A DNA stretch of 64,000 bases. It comes from DATBGZ01 sp036557785. GTDB lineage: Bacteria > Actinomycetota > Actinomycetes > Mycobacteriales > Micromonosporaceae. Both the position numbers and the translations under genes were made by a program. This document shows, piece by piece, positions 55,039-63,926 of this stretch. Within the stretch, counting starts at the first letter, position 1; the number at the start of each line of letters is the position of its first letter. The DNA is taken from the NCBI GenBank assembly GCA_036557785.1, contig DATBGZ010000055.1, positions 29,132-93,131 on the forward strand, in the 5' to 3' direction. The notes under the pieces were generated by a model. That model did no database searches. It had not been told where the DNA came from and saw nothing but the letters and a program-made list of their open reading frames with translations.

Positions 55039-55692
55039 TCAGAACGACGCGATCGGGGTGGTCCGCAGCGATTGCAGCTCGCGGCTGAGGTTGGCCCGGG
55101 CGGTGTTCTCCCACCGTTCTCGCAGCACCGGGACGTGGAACAGGTGCGGAAGGTTGAGCAGCGTGTGCAGCACACTGGCCCGCCCGGTGGCGAAGTACGG
55201 GTCGCTCACGTGGGCATACTCCCGCCGTACCGCGGCGGTGTAGGCGGCGTACGTCTCGGCCGGGCTGGCGAGCACGGCCAGGTCGGCGTCGGTGAGCAGC
55301 TCGCCGTTCCGGTCGCCGGCCGCCGGGTCGTGGCCCGCGGTGAGCCGGACAAGCCGGGCCACCTCGGCCACCCGCGCCTGGGTCACGCCCAGCGCGGGCA
55401 GCGCGGTTTCCGCGAGCAGGGCACTGGCCTCCTCGTTGTCCACGCGGTGCGGGTCGTACACGGCGTCGTGGTACCAGGCAGCGAGGCGCACCGCGTCGGC
55501 GTCGTCGGCGTGGCCGTGGTGCTCGTCGACGACCGCGAGAACGAAGGCGAGATGATCCACGGTGTGATAGTGACGATGCGGCTCGCCCCAACGCCCCAGC
55601 AGGTCGGCGCCGATCCGGGCCGCGAGCTCGGTCGGCGCGGTTGGCAGTGCAGCCCGCCACGACGTCAGTAGGTCGCCCACGCCCACCAGCAT
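55039..55692 (-). CDS. HD-domain phosphohydrolase-like protein
   Basis: A 217-residue protein with an HD-like metal site: RHYHTVDHLAFVL, LAAWYHDAVYDPHRVDN with the HD pair, and TAGHDP later. Relatives are predicted metal-dependent hydrolases of nucleotides; the substrate is unknown. ATG 55692 was chosen because it lies just before a helix typical of the family; the frame is open further upstream. It is convergent with the DUF4031 gene. Confidence 0.85.
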   Translation of the reverse strand: MLVGVGDLLTSWRAALPTAPTELAARIGADLLGRWGEPHRHYHTVDHLAFVLAVVDEHHGHADDADAVRLAAWYHDAVYDPHRVDNEEASALLAETALPALGVTQARVAEVARLVRLTAGHDPAAGDRNGELLTDADLAVLASPAETYAAYTAAVRREYAHVSDPYFATGRASVLHTLLNLPHLFHVPVLRERWENTARANLSRELQSLRTTPIASF

Positions 55693-55791
55693 GCGCCCAC
55701 CGCTCGCGGGCGCGGCCCGTTTCCCCCACGGTGCAACCGTCGGGGCGACCCGGCCGTCGAACCGCTCAACCCGACACCGAGGAGGCCACCG

Positions 55792-56229
55792 ATGCGTCGA
55801 CTGGTACTGCTGGTCGCGGCCGCGTTCGCGTTTCTCCTCGCGGGGTGCGAGGTTGGCGGGCCGGCGGTCGCGACCCCATCGTCGGCACCGCCGAGCCTGG
55901 AACCATTCACGATCACCCGGACCGGGGGCTTCGTCGACCACGACGACACCCTCGAGGTCGACGCGGACGGGCAGTGGACGTACACGAGCCTGACCGGACC
56001 GACGAGCACCGGCCGATTCGACAGCGCGGCGCGCACCCGCCTGGCGGGGATTCTCGCCGATGCGGATCTGGCCACCCAGATCGCCGCGATGCCGAGCCTC
56101 GGCTGCTGCGACCTGTTCAGTTATGAGCTGCACATTTCCGAGGACGTCTATATGTTCGAGGACTCGGGCCAACTCGGGTCGCTCGTCGCGCGGCTGCTGG
56201 ATCTGCTCGGCGAGCAGACGCCGTTCTGA
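55792..56229 (+). CDS. Small lipoprotein, unknown
   Basis: A 145-residue lipoprotein: signal MRRLVLLVAAAFAFLLAGC with lipobox LLAGC, then a beta-rich domain (FTITRTGGFVDHDDTLEVDA) and CC in LGCCDLFSYEL. ATG 55792 is preceded by GAGGAGG. No function can be assigned. It is convergent with the helicase gene, with only 2 nt between the ends. Confidence 0.82.
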   Translation: MRRLVLLVAAAFAFLLAGCEVGGPAVATPSSAPPSLEPFTITRTGGFVDHDDTLEVDADGQWTYTSLTGPTSTGRFDSAARTRLAGILADADLATQIAAMPSLGCCDLFSYELHISEDVYMFEDSGQLGSLVARLLDLLGEQTPF

Positions 56230-56231
56230 CG

Positions 56232-57893
56232 TCAGTCCACTGTGGGCAGCGGCGGACCGAGCACGTCGTCGGCGTCGATGATGGTGTAGGCGTAGCCCTG
56301 CTCGGCGAGGAAGCGCTGCCGGTGTGCCGCGTACTCGGTGTCGATCGTGTCGCGGGAGACGACCGTGTAGAAGTGGGCCTGCCGGCCGTCGGCCTTGGGC
56401 CGTAGCACGCGGCCGAGCCGCTGGGCCTCCTCCTGCCGTGAGCCGAAGGTGCCCGAGACCTGGATCGCCACGGCCGCCTCCGGCAGGTCGATCGAGAAGT
56501 TGCCGACCTTGGAGATCACCAGGGTCGAGACCTCGCCGGCCCGGAACGCGTCGAAGAGCCGCTCGCGTTCCCTCGTGGTCGTGCTGCCCTGGATGACGGG
56601 CGCGTCCAGGTACTCCCCCAACCGCTGAAGCTGGTCTATGTAGGCGCCGATGACCAGAACCTGCTCGCCCGGATGGCGCCCGACGAGCTTGCGCACCACC
56701 GGCAGCTTGGTCGCGGCCGTGGCGGCGAACCGGTAGCGCTCCTCGGCCTCCGCGGTCGCGTATGCCATCCGCTCGGCATCGGTCAACGTGACCCGCACCT
56801 CGACGCACTCCGCAGGGGCGATCCAGCCCTGCGACTCGATGTCCTTCCACGGCGCGTCGTAGCGCTTGGGGCCGATGAGCGAGAAGACGTCACCCTCCCG
56901 CCCGTCCTCGCGCACGAGCGTGGCGGTCAGGCCCAGCCGCCGACGCGCCTGCAGGTCGGCCGTGAAGCGGAAGATCGGCGCGGGCAGCAGGTGCACCTCG
57001 TCGTAGATGACCAGACCCCAGTCCCGGGCACCGAAGAGATCGAGATGGGTAAAGTTGCCGCTGCGGCGCGTGGTGAGCACCTGGTAGGTCGCGATCGTGA
57101 CCGGGCGGATCTGCTTGCGCTCCCCGGAGTACTCACCGATCTCGCTCTCGGTCAACGAGGTGCGGGCCATCAGCTCGCGCTTCCACTGCCTGCCGGCGAC
57201 GGTATTCGTGACGAGGATCAGCGTGGTGGCGCTGGCCTGCGCCATCGCGGCGGCGCCCACGAGCGTCTTGCCGGCACCGCAGGGCAGCACGATGACGCCG
57301 GATCCCCCGGCCCAGAAGTGCTCCACGGCCTGCGTCTGGTACGGCCGAAGCTGCCAACCCTCCTCGTTGAGCGCGATCGGGTGGGCCTCGCCGTCGACGT
57401 ACCCGGCGAGATCCTCGGCCGGCCAGCCGAGCTTGAGCAGGGCCTGCTTGAGCCGTCCGCGCTCCGATGGATGCACGGCGATGGTGTCGTCGTCGATGCG
57501 CGCCCCGAGGAAGTCGGCCACCTTCTTCGACTTGGCGACCTCCACGAGCACGGCCCGGTCGGTGGCACGCAGCACCAGGCCGTGCGCCGGGTCATTGGCC
57601 AACTGCAGCCGGCCGTACCGGTCCATCGTCTCGGCGACGTCGACGAGCAGGGCGTGCGGCACGGGATAGCGCGAGAAGCGCAGCAGCGCGTCGACCACGG
57701 ACTCGGCGTCGTGGCCGGCGGCGCGGGCGTTCCACAGTCCGAGTGGGGTGAGCCGGTAGGTGTGGACGTGCTCTGGCGAGCGCTCCAGCTCGGCGAAGGG
57801 CGCGATCGCCATCCGGCACGCGAGGGAGTCCGGATGGCCGACCTCGAGCAGCAGGGTCTTGTCCGACTGCACAATCAGTGGTCCCTCAGTCAC
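56232..57893 (-). CDS. XPB/ERCC3-type DNA helicase
   Basis: A 553-residue superfamily 2 helicase of the bacterial XPB family. Walker A LPCGAGKT, Walker B IYDEVHLL, motif III GLTAT and motif VI QRLGRVLRP are present, after an N-terminal damage-recognition domain. GTG 57893 has GGAGG 5 nt upstream and gives the start VTEGPLIVQSDKT, which matches mycobacterial XPB; a GTG at 57905 is the alternative. The partner protein at 58688-61120 is its usual genomic neighbour (Rv0861c/Rv0862c pair). Confidence 0.94.
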   Translation of the reverse strand: MTEGPLIVQSDKTLLLEVGHPDSLACRMAIAPFAELERSPEHVHTYRLTPLGLWNARAAGHDAESVVDALLRFSRYPVPHALLVDVAETMDRYGRLQLANDPAHGLVLRATDRAVLVEVAKSKKVADFLGARIDDDTIAVHPSERGRLKQALLKLGWPAEDLAGYVDGEAHPIALNEEGWQLRPYQTQAVEHFWAGGSGVIVLPCGAGKTLVGAAAMAQASATTLILVTNTVAGRQWKRELMARTSLTESEIGEYSGERKQIRPVTIATYQVLTTRRSGNFTHLDLFGARDWGLVIYDEVHLLPAPIFRFTADLQARRRLGLTATLVREDGREGDVFSLIGPKRYDAPWKDIESQGWIAPAECVEVRVTLTDAERMAYATAEAEERYRFAATAATKLPVVRKLVGRHPGEQVLVIGAYIDQLQRLGEYLDAPVIQGSTTTRERERLFDAFRAGEVSTLVISKVGNFSIDLPEAAVAIQVSGTFGSRQEEAQRLGRVLRPKADGRQAHFYTVVSRDTIDTEYAAHRQRFLAEQGYAYTIIDADDVLGPPLPTVD

Positions 57894-58415
57894 GAACGCC
57901 TCCACGCAACTCCTGGTCGCGACTGCGGGGCTTGATGACGCTCGCTCCTCGCGCTCGCGGCCGGCTCGGCCGACCATCCAGTGTGCCTCGAATGGCCGAC
58001 AACTACGGGACAACGCGGCGGGGGCGTCGGTCAGGACGCCGCACCAGTACGGCGGGAGCAGACGTACGGAAGAGATCGGGTGAGGCGGGAGCGCCCGGGC
58101 TGGGTGCGCCCGCTCTCCCCCGTCGCATGGGACCGGAGCGCGCGCACCCCGCCGGGCGGCAGTAGCCATGGCGCGGGGGAGCGTGCCGGCGTGTGGGGAG
58201 CCCCCACGGAACTACAGACGCTCGGAGCCCCCCGATTGGTTGCACCGCCTGGGAGCGTTCCCGGCGTGTCGTTACCGGCGTGTTCTGTCCCATCGGTACC
58301 GGGGGCGCCCGGCTGCCGGTATGACCAATCACGGGCCGCGTGGATCCGGAGCGCGGACGCAGGGCAGACTCCTACATTGGACCCGTGTGGGGAGATCGTG
58401 TGGGAGGCGATGGCG
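57894..58415. other. Divergent gene-free region upstream of the XPB helicase
   Basis: 522 bases without a convincing gene. It holds a GCTCGC-type repeat near 57938-57972 and several G/C-rich hairpin-prone segments. It should contain the promoter of the helicase and that of the small membrane protein at 58416. No riboswitch was recognised. Confidence 0.4.
57938..57972. repeat. GCTCGC-rich intergenic repeat
   Basis: A run of CGCTCGCTCCTCGCGCTCGC-like words, similar in type to 42919-42981 and 5032-5060. Confidence 0.45.
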
Positions 58416-58685
58416 ATGGGGACCGAGGATACGGGTGACCAGAGCCGACGCGGGCTCCTGCTCGGCGCGGCGACCGTGGCGTTGCTCGGTCTGGGCTGGT
58501 TCGTCCTGTCCCATGTCGTGATGGGCACCGCCACCGTGGACGCCCTGGTGGAGGCGCTCGGCGTCGTGCTCGCGTTGCTGGTCGTGGCGTCGGTGATCGG
58601 CGCCGTACGGGCCAGTCTCGTCGCCAACCGTGACGAGTTGGACGACGTCACACCTGACCGACTACGTGGCGGATCTGACCGCTGA
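58416..58685 (+). CDS. Small two-helix membrane protein
   Basis: The 89-residue product has two hydrophobic helices (about 15-36 and 45-65) with polar ends. ATG 58416 lies 8 nt after GGGAGG; in-frame GTG 58398 and ATG 58410 are alternatives. There are no other motifs. The gene lies between the XPB helicase and its partner, and is convergent with the latter. Confidence 0.65.
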   Translation: MGTEDTGDQSRRGLLLGAATVALLGLGWFVLSHVVMGTATVDALVEALGVVLALLVVASVIGAVRASLVANRDELDDVTPDRLRGGSDR

Positions 58686-58687
58686 CC

Positions 58688-61120
58688 TCAGGAGTCGAGT
58701 GCGGCAGCGGTGATGCGGTGCAGGGCGAACGTGTGCCGGGTCTGGCTGCGGTCGTCCTCCGCATGCAGGAAACCGCCTCCCATCGATACTGGTCGAACGA
58801 GGCGCGACCCGTTCGCGCCATGGGCGTCGACGAAGCCGACCCAGACCTTGCGCCGCTCCGTGATGCCTTGTCGCAGCACGGCGAGCGCTTGGGCGTGGGC
58901 CTGCGTCGCGTTGACCGGCGCTGCGTCCGGGCCGACCTGGGTCGTGGCGAGCGGCGAGCGCCGCGCGGCCCGTGCGATGCGATCGCCCCGACGGATCTGC
59001 TCGACGACGCCGGCCAGGCGCGGGCCGGTCAGCCGGGCACGCTCGGGATCCTCCACGTGATAGGTCAGCCGCACGGCGACCGTCGGCGCGCGGGCCGCGG
59101 TGGGACGGGTGAGCACCACGGCTCCGTTCGCGTCCTCGGCGACGGGGGCGTAGCCGGCGTCCCGGAGCACATCGAGCAAGCGTGATGCGTGGTGCGCCGT
59201 CGCGAGCACGGTCGGGGCCAGCCGGCGCAGCGCGAGGCCCGAGAGGCGGCGGTCCGCGAGCACCTCGGCGAGCAGCTTCTCGTCATCGCCGCGCAGGTAG
59301 GCACCCGCGGTGCCGACCCGCAGCCCACCGTGGCGACGGGCCACGTCGTCGATGAGGTAGGACAGTGTCTGGGGCAGCGGCGTGCGCGAGCGCCGAGCGA
59401 ACAGCGCGTGCAGGTCTGCCGACGCGTATCCCGCGTCGAGTGCCCGCCGGATGCTCGTGGGCGTCACCCGGTACACCGTGGCTCCGCCACGGGACTCGGC
59501 GTCGGCGGCTGCGGCGAGCTCGGCGGCGAGCGTGGGCTCCGGCGGCCCGGGGATGATCACGGTCAGGTCGGCCTGGACGAGCATGTGGTCGACCGGCGCG
59601 GGGAGAAGCCGGTCCAGGGCCGCGACGAGCGGGTCGGGCTCAGCGCGCACGCCCAGCGGGTCGTCGTCCTCATCTGGCCGCTCGGCGAGCAGCACCCGAC
59701 CGTACGACGTGATCGCATCGAGGCCGGTCACCCCGAGGGTCGCTGCCTCGCGCAGCGCGGCCCGGGCGTGCATATCCGTGGCCGCGGCGCCCTGGCGTCC
59801 GTAGCGGCGGGGGTAGCGCCAGGCGAGCCGCCCCACCACGGCGTCGGCATCGACAGCCGTCGACTCGCTCTGGTCGACCAGGACGTCCAGCGCCGAGCGG
59901 CGGATGCCCGGTGCGCTCGCCCTGACCACCTCGACCGTCAGCGTATTGATCACCTTGTCGCGATCGTCGCGTTGACCCACCAGCGTCGGGGCACGGGTCA
60001 TCGACAGCCAGGTGCGGGCGAGCACGACCCACTGCCGCGCGATCGGCCCGGCGCGCCACGTGTCGTACGCCAGCGTCGGCAGCCACCGGATGTCCGGGCC
60101 ACCCTCGCGGGTGATGGTCCCGCCGTACGGCGAGGTCACCACGCTGCCCGGCATCGGCCCCGTGGTGAGCAGCCCGGCCGCCGCGGCGATCTCGAGCAGC
60201 AGCGCGGTGCTCGCCTCGTCGAGCCCGGTCGCCTTCGCCAGGCGCCGGAGGTCTCGCACGCCCAGGCCCCCGGTCCGCAGCACCGGTGGCGGAGCCTCGG
60301 CCAGGACGCCGAGCAGGGCGTCCAGGTGGCGCACCGCGTCCATGGCCTGGCCGGCGCCGGCCTGGTCGGAACCGGGTCGAGCCCTGCCCTCCAGGGGCGG
60401 TGGCGTGGCGTGCAGGGCGCCGAGCGGGCCGGCGTCACGGCGCAGCACGAGCCCGACCTCGCGCGGCAACTCGACCAGGTCATCGGCGATCGCGACGAGC
60501 AGGCCATGGTCGAGCAGCCAGCGCAGCGGCGAGGTCTCCGTGAGGGAGCGCAGCGCGACCTGCCCGACGGGGGGACCCTCCGCCAGCCGGTCGAGCACGG
60601 CGCGCGCCTCCGGCGGCGCGGAGAGCAGGGCGCGGCGCAGGCCTGCCGGATCGGCGGCGAGGGTGACGATGTCGATTCCCGGCAGGTGCTCGGCCTCGTC
60701 GAGCAGCCGCGCGGCCGGCCGACCCAGTCCCGCCGGGTTCGGCCCCAGCAGCTCGTTGATCGCGCCGACGAGTCGCAGTTGGCCGTCCGAGCCGTAGACC
60801 AGGTGCAGCGCCCGCAGCCTCGCCAGCGCCGCCCGCACCTGGGTCGCGTCCGCCCCTGCTTCGGCGGCGAGGGTGAGCAGGGTGCCGACCGGGGCGATGC
60901 CGTCCTCGCCGCGCACGTAGCGCAGTCCGTCGAGCACCTCGAGGGTGAACCGGTCCAGGCCGTCGAGGGCCCGAGCGACCGAGACCCGGCTCTGCACCCG
61001 GCCCGCGAGCTGGGAGAGGTCCGCGGGGACCGGTATGGCCAGATCCGGGCGAAGCTGCAGCAACGCCCCGAGCTCGTCGTCGCTCGCGGCGCGCAGGTGG
61101 TCGGCCAGAGTGGAGGTCAT
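58688..61120 (-). CDS. XPB-associated helicase-like protein (Rv0862c type)
   Basis: An 810-residue protein that lacks helicase ATP motifs but carries the Helicase_C_3/XPB_Ssl2-type domain in the C-terminal half (VQADLTVIIPGPPEPTLAAE), and a WYL-like end (RKVWVGFVDAHG). In M. tuberculosis the homologous gene (Rv0862c) lies beside XPB, and the same pairing occurs here, which points to a shared role in DNA repair or repair-coupled transcription. ATG 61120 is the start. It is convergent with the small membrane gene. Confidence 0.88.
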   Translation of the reverse strand: MTSTLADHLRAASDDELGALLQLRPDLAIPVPADLSQLAGRVQSRVSVARALDGLDRFTLEVLDGLRYVRGEDGIAPVGTLLTLAAEAGADATQVRAALARLRALHLVYGSDGQLRLVGAINELLGPNPAGLGRPAARLLDEAEHLPGIDIVTLAADPAGLRRALLSAPPEARAVLDRLAEGPPVGQVALRSLTETSPLRWLLDHGLLVAIADDLVELPREVGLVLRRDAGPLGALHATPPPLEGRARPGSDQAGAGQAMDAVRHLDALLGVLAEAPPPVLRTGGLGVRDLRRLAKATGLDEASTALLLEIAAAAGLLTTGPMPGSVVTSPYGGTITREGGPDIRWLPTLAYDTWRAGPIARQWVVLARTWLSMTRAPTLVGQRDDRDKVINTLTVEVVRASAPGIRRSALDVLVDQSESTAVDADAVVGRLAWRYPRRYGRQGAAATDMHARAALREAATLGVTGLDAITSYGRVLLAERPDEDDDPLGVRAEPDPLVAALDRLLPAPVDHMLVQADLTVIIPGPPEPTLAAELAAAADAESRGGATVYRVTPTSIRRALDAGYASADLHALFARRSRTPLPQTLSYLIDDVARRHGGLRVGTAGAYLRGDDEKLLAEVLADRRLSGLALRRLAPTVLATAHHASRLLDVLRDAGYAPVAEDANGAVVLTRPTAARAPTVAVRLTYHVEDPERARLTGPRLAGVVEQIRRGDRIARAARRSPLATTQVGPDAAPVNATQAHAQALAVLRQGITERRKVWVGFVDAHGANGSRLVRPVSMGGGFLHAEDDRSQTRHTFALHRITAAALDS

Positions 61121-61253
61121 GGGTGGGCCAGAGTTCGGCGGGATGCTGACATCGTGCCCACAACGCTAACCGGCGTGTGTAGTGAGCTGTCACCCTCCGG
61201 TCCTGTGCGACACTGTGGCCTGTCCGACGGTCGGTGTGGCGAGGAGGATCTCG

Positions 61254-61439
61254 ATGTCGGCGGAGCCTGGCCGCGACCCGCAGCGCCGGCGCCGGAGCCG
61301 GTCGAAGGTGGTCAAGCCCGGGCGGTTGCCCGTGAGCGAGGCCACGTCGGACCGGGCCGGGGCCGGTTCCCCCTTCGGTGACGACATCACCTTCCCGGTG
61401 CCACCGGAGCAGCTGTCGTACGAACACCCGGAGCCCTAG
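61254..61439 (+). CDS. Small basic hypothetical protein
   Basis: A 61-residue protein, strongly basic in the first half (RDPQRRRRSRSKVVKPG), with an acidic/Pro-rich end. ATG 61254 has GAGGAGG upstream. Its stop overlaps the start of the deaminase-like gene by one base, which supports real translation. No known domain. Confidence 0.65.
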   Translation: MSAEPGRDPQRRRRSRSKVVKPGRLPVSEATSDRAGAGSPFGDDITFPVPPEQLSYEHPEP

Positions 61440-62623
61440 TGTCCGGTCCAGAGCCGGCTCCGGCGGACCTGGCCCGCGCGCCTGCCGGGCCGGGCGTGGC
61501 CGAGGCCGCTGGCGTGCTGCCATCGCAGTGGCTGCGCAAGGCCCGCGACCAGGGCGTGATCGCCTCGACGACGTACACCCTCGACGACGCCCAGATCCAA
61601 CCGGCCAGCGTCGACCTGCGCCTGGGCGAGTGGGCGTACCGGCTGCGGTGCAGCTTCCTGCCCGGCAACGACACGGTCGCCGCTCGGCTACCGGCGTTCG
61701 AGATGGATCGCATCGACCTTCGTGATGGCGCGGTCCTCGAGCGCAACCGGCCGTACCTGGTCCCCCTCTGCGAGTCGCTGGCGCTGCCACCCGATCTCGC
61801 GGGGCGGGCCAACCCGAAGAGTTCGACGGGGCGGCTGGACATCTTCACCCGGGTGATCACCGACCGTGGTCACGTCTTCGACGACATCGCGCCCGGCTAC
61901 CAGGGCCCGTTGTTCCTCGAGGTCGTGTCCCGGTCGTTCACCGTACGGGTTCGGCGGGGCCTGTCGCTCAACCAGCTCCGCCTGCTGCGGCCCTCGCCCA
62001 CGGTGATGGTCTCCGATGACGAGCTGCGCGAGTTCCACCGCGAGAACCCGCTGCTCTCGGTCGCCGCGGTGGGCGCTGGCATGGGCCACGTCCCCTCGTC
62101 GGCCGAGCTACCGGTTGACGACGGACTGTTCCTGAGCCTGGCCCTGCCCGACGCCGGCGCCCCCGTCGGCTGGCGAGCGCGCAAGAACAGCCGGCTGCTC
62201 GACCTGACCGTCATCGGCGCGCACGACCCCGACGACTTCTGGGAGCCGGTGCACCCCGAGCGCGGTGGTGGCGTGGTGCTGGAGCCGGAGGAGTTCTACC
62301 TTCTGCTCTCGCGCGAGCAGGTCCGGGTGCCGCCTGAGCTGGCCGCGGAGATGCGCGCCTACGACCCGACCAACGGGGAGCTGCGAGCCCACTACGCCGG
62401 CTTCTTCGATCCCGGCTTCGGCCACGGCCCCTCGGTGCCGTCGGGAAGCCAGGCGGCGCTCGAGGTCCGGGCGCATGATGTGCCGTTCATGGTCGCGGAC
62501 GGGCAGCGGGTCTGCCGGCTGTCCTTCGAGCGGATGGTCGAGACGCCGGACATCCTCTACGGCGCCAGCGACTCCCACTACCAGTTCCAGACCGGTGCCC
62601 TCAGCAAGCACTTCCGGGCCTGA
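61439..62623 (+). CDS. Two-domain dCTP-deaminase-like protein (Dcd superfamily)
   Basis: A 394-residue protein, about twice the length of a normal Dcd (190), made of two dUTPase/Dcd-like halves. The first half has ANPKSSTGRLDIF (motif like GRSSxGR) and VFDDIAPGYQGPLFLEV; the second half has the parallel YDPTNGELRAHYAGFFDPGF and the C-terminal substrate-covering part. Such two-domain enzymes are annotated as 2'-deoxycytidine 5'-triphosphate deaminases. It would supply dUTP for thymidylate synthesis. It is coupled to the small basic gene upstream. Confidence 0.85.
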   Translation: MSGPEPAPADLARAPAGPGVAEAAGVLPSQWLRKARDQGVIASTTYTLDDAQIQPASVDLRLGEWAYRLRCSFLPGNDTVAARLPAFEMDRIDLRDGAVLERNRPYLVPLCESLALPPDLAGRANPKSSTGRLDIFTRVITDRGHVFDDIAPGYQGPLFLEVVSRSFTVRVRRGLSLNQLRLLRPSPTVMVSDDELREFHRENPLLSVAAVGAGMGHVPSSAELPVDDGLFLSLALPDAGAPVGWRARKNSRLLDLTVIGAHDPDDFWEPVHPERGGGVVLEPEEFYLLLSREQVRVPPELAAEMRAYDPTNGELRAHYAGFFDPGFGHGPSVPSGSQAALEVRAHDVPFMVADGQRVCRLSFERMVETPDILYGASDSHYQFQTGALSKHFRA

Positions 62624-62649
62624 CCCCGTGGTGGCCCCGCGCTGCGCTG

Positions 62650-62930
62650 TCAGGCAGTGAACATGTCCGCGGCCGTGCAGGCGAGCACACCCTGCGGCGT
62701 GTTGCGGATCGTGTCGCGGGCGCAGAGGACGTAGCGCAGGTCGGGGTCGGCGTTCGGGGAGCCGGCTCACCTTCGGCGTCAACTCTGCGAGCATGCGAGA
62801 ACCATCGACGGACCTCGCCCACCGTCTTGCCGGCCCGTCGTCGGCCCCATACGACTGCTGGCCGAGCAGCCGGCGTCTCCCACCAGCGACGCAGTTCATC
62901 GAGTTCGCTGGCTCGGTTGACGAATATCAC
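62650..62930 (-). pseudogene. Internally deleted AAA+/DUF234-type ATPase
   Basis: From GTG 62930 the frame reads the start of a P-loop ATPase: IFVNRASELDELRRWWETPA, then RPAVVWGRRRAGKT (Walker A). After a short unrelated stretch, the C-terminal end of the same family appears in another frame: DLRYVLCARDTIRNTPQGVL to the stop at 62650. The middle of the gene, including Walker B, is missing. The family is usually about 450 residues. It is a decayed copy. Confidence 0.7.
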
Positions 62931-62939
62931 GGGGCAACA

Positions 62940-63926
62940 CTAGAGGCGCGTGAGGTATTCGATCGCCGTGCCCGGGTCGACCTCTTCGGTCGCGTCGAAG
63001 ACCTGCTGACGCAGCTCCCCGCCGGTGTCCTCGGACGACGCGAGCACCTCGATCGTGGCCTCGGGCACCCCGGCATCGAGCAGAGCCGCCCCGAGGGCCG
63101 TGTGCGCCGGCGCCACATCGAGGAACCGGGCGATCTCCACCATCGCCTCGACCGGTCCGGCCGAGCCATGGACACCGTTGGTCGACAGCCCGACCGGCCC
63201 GATGCCGAGGTCGTCGCGCTGCCGGCGCAGCAGAGCCCGTACGGATCCCGACGCGGCCTGGTCGGGTCGCGTCGCGCCCACGACATCTGCGCGGAAACTC
63301 TGCCAGGACCGGTCCGTCCACTGGATCTCCAGCGCGACGACACGCGAGCCGGGTTCGGCGTAGTGGCCGAGCTGGCGGGGGTGGAAGCCGTTGAGCACGA
63401 CCACGGGGCCCGCAGCGAGCGGGACCTCGGCGGCGTACGTGCCAGGGGCGAGCTTCGCCGGTGAGGTGAAGGCCGCGTCGAGCTCCGAGGGCGACACGCC
63501 GTAGCGCTGCACCACCTCGTGGCCGCCGAGGACCGGCAGGCCAGCCGCGATCTGGTTGCCGAAGGCCTCGGCGAGTTTCCCCCGCGCGGCGTCGGAGAGC
63601 GCGGCGACGCCGAACCGTGAGACCCGGTTGATCATGCCGTAGTGGGCGGCGATGGTCTGGGCCAGCCGGCCCGGGCCGAGTACCGCAGCGCCACCGACCG
63701 TGATCGCGGCCTCCGCCAGCACCGAGCCGACGGCATCGATCGTCTTCGTCCGGTCCAGCTCCGGGTAGAGCAGTTCGGGCTTGAGGAAGAACAGGGCCTG
63801 GGAGTGGCCCTTCAGCTCCTCGGGCGGCGATACCGGCGCGATGCGGGCGTACTGCTCATCGCCACCGTCGACCAACGCCAATGCGGCCAGGAGGCTGTCC
63901 TGGAGCGGGGCCCCAATTCCATACAT
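62940..63926 (-). CDS. Large NDK-like protein (nucleoside diphosphate kinase fold)
   Basis: A 328-residue protein with the order of NDK motifs: SQALFFLKPELL (Lys49), VVGATRPDQAASGSVRALL (Thr219, Arg230) and NGVHGSAGPVEAMVEIARFL (Asn250, His253). These match the NDK phosphate-site Lys, Thr, Arg and Asn and the phospho-His. The spacing differs: Arg212 lies 7 rather than 6 residues before Thr219, and about 120 residues are inserted after the first strand. A normal NDK is about 140 residues. It may be an active kinase or a remodelled relative. ATG 63926 has GGGAG upstream. Confidence 0.72.
   Translation of the reverse strand: MYGIGAPLQDSLLAALALVDGGDEQYARIAPVSPPEELKGHSQALFFLKPELLYPELDRTKTIDAVGSVLAEAAITVGGAAVLGPGRLAQTIAAHYGMINRVSRFGVAALSDAARGKLAEAFGNQIAAGLPVLGGHEVVQRYGVSPSELDAAFTSPAKLAPGTYAAEVPLAAGPVVVLNGFHPRQLGHYAEPGSRVVALEIQWTDRSWQSFRADVVGATRPDQAASGSVRALLRRQRDDLGIGPVGLSTNGVHGSAGPVEAMVEIARFLDVAPAHTALGAALLDAGVPEATIEVLASSEDTGGELRQQVFDATEEVDPGTAIEYLTRL

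Noticed and set aside
55693..56850. Long upstream extension of the HD-domain frame
   Set aside because: It runs antisense through the lipoprotein gene and into the helicase gene without any recognisable motif.
57894..58415. Possible riboswitch or structured RNA upstream of the XPB helicase
   Set aside because: Several G/C hairpins can be drawn, but none matches a known riboswitch core that I can recognise, and random high-G+C sequence gives similar hairpins.
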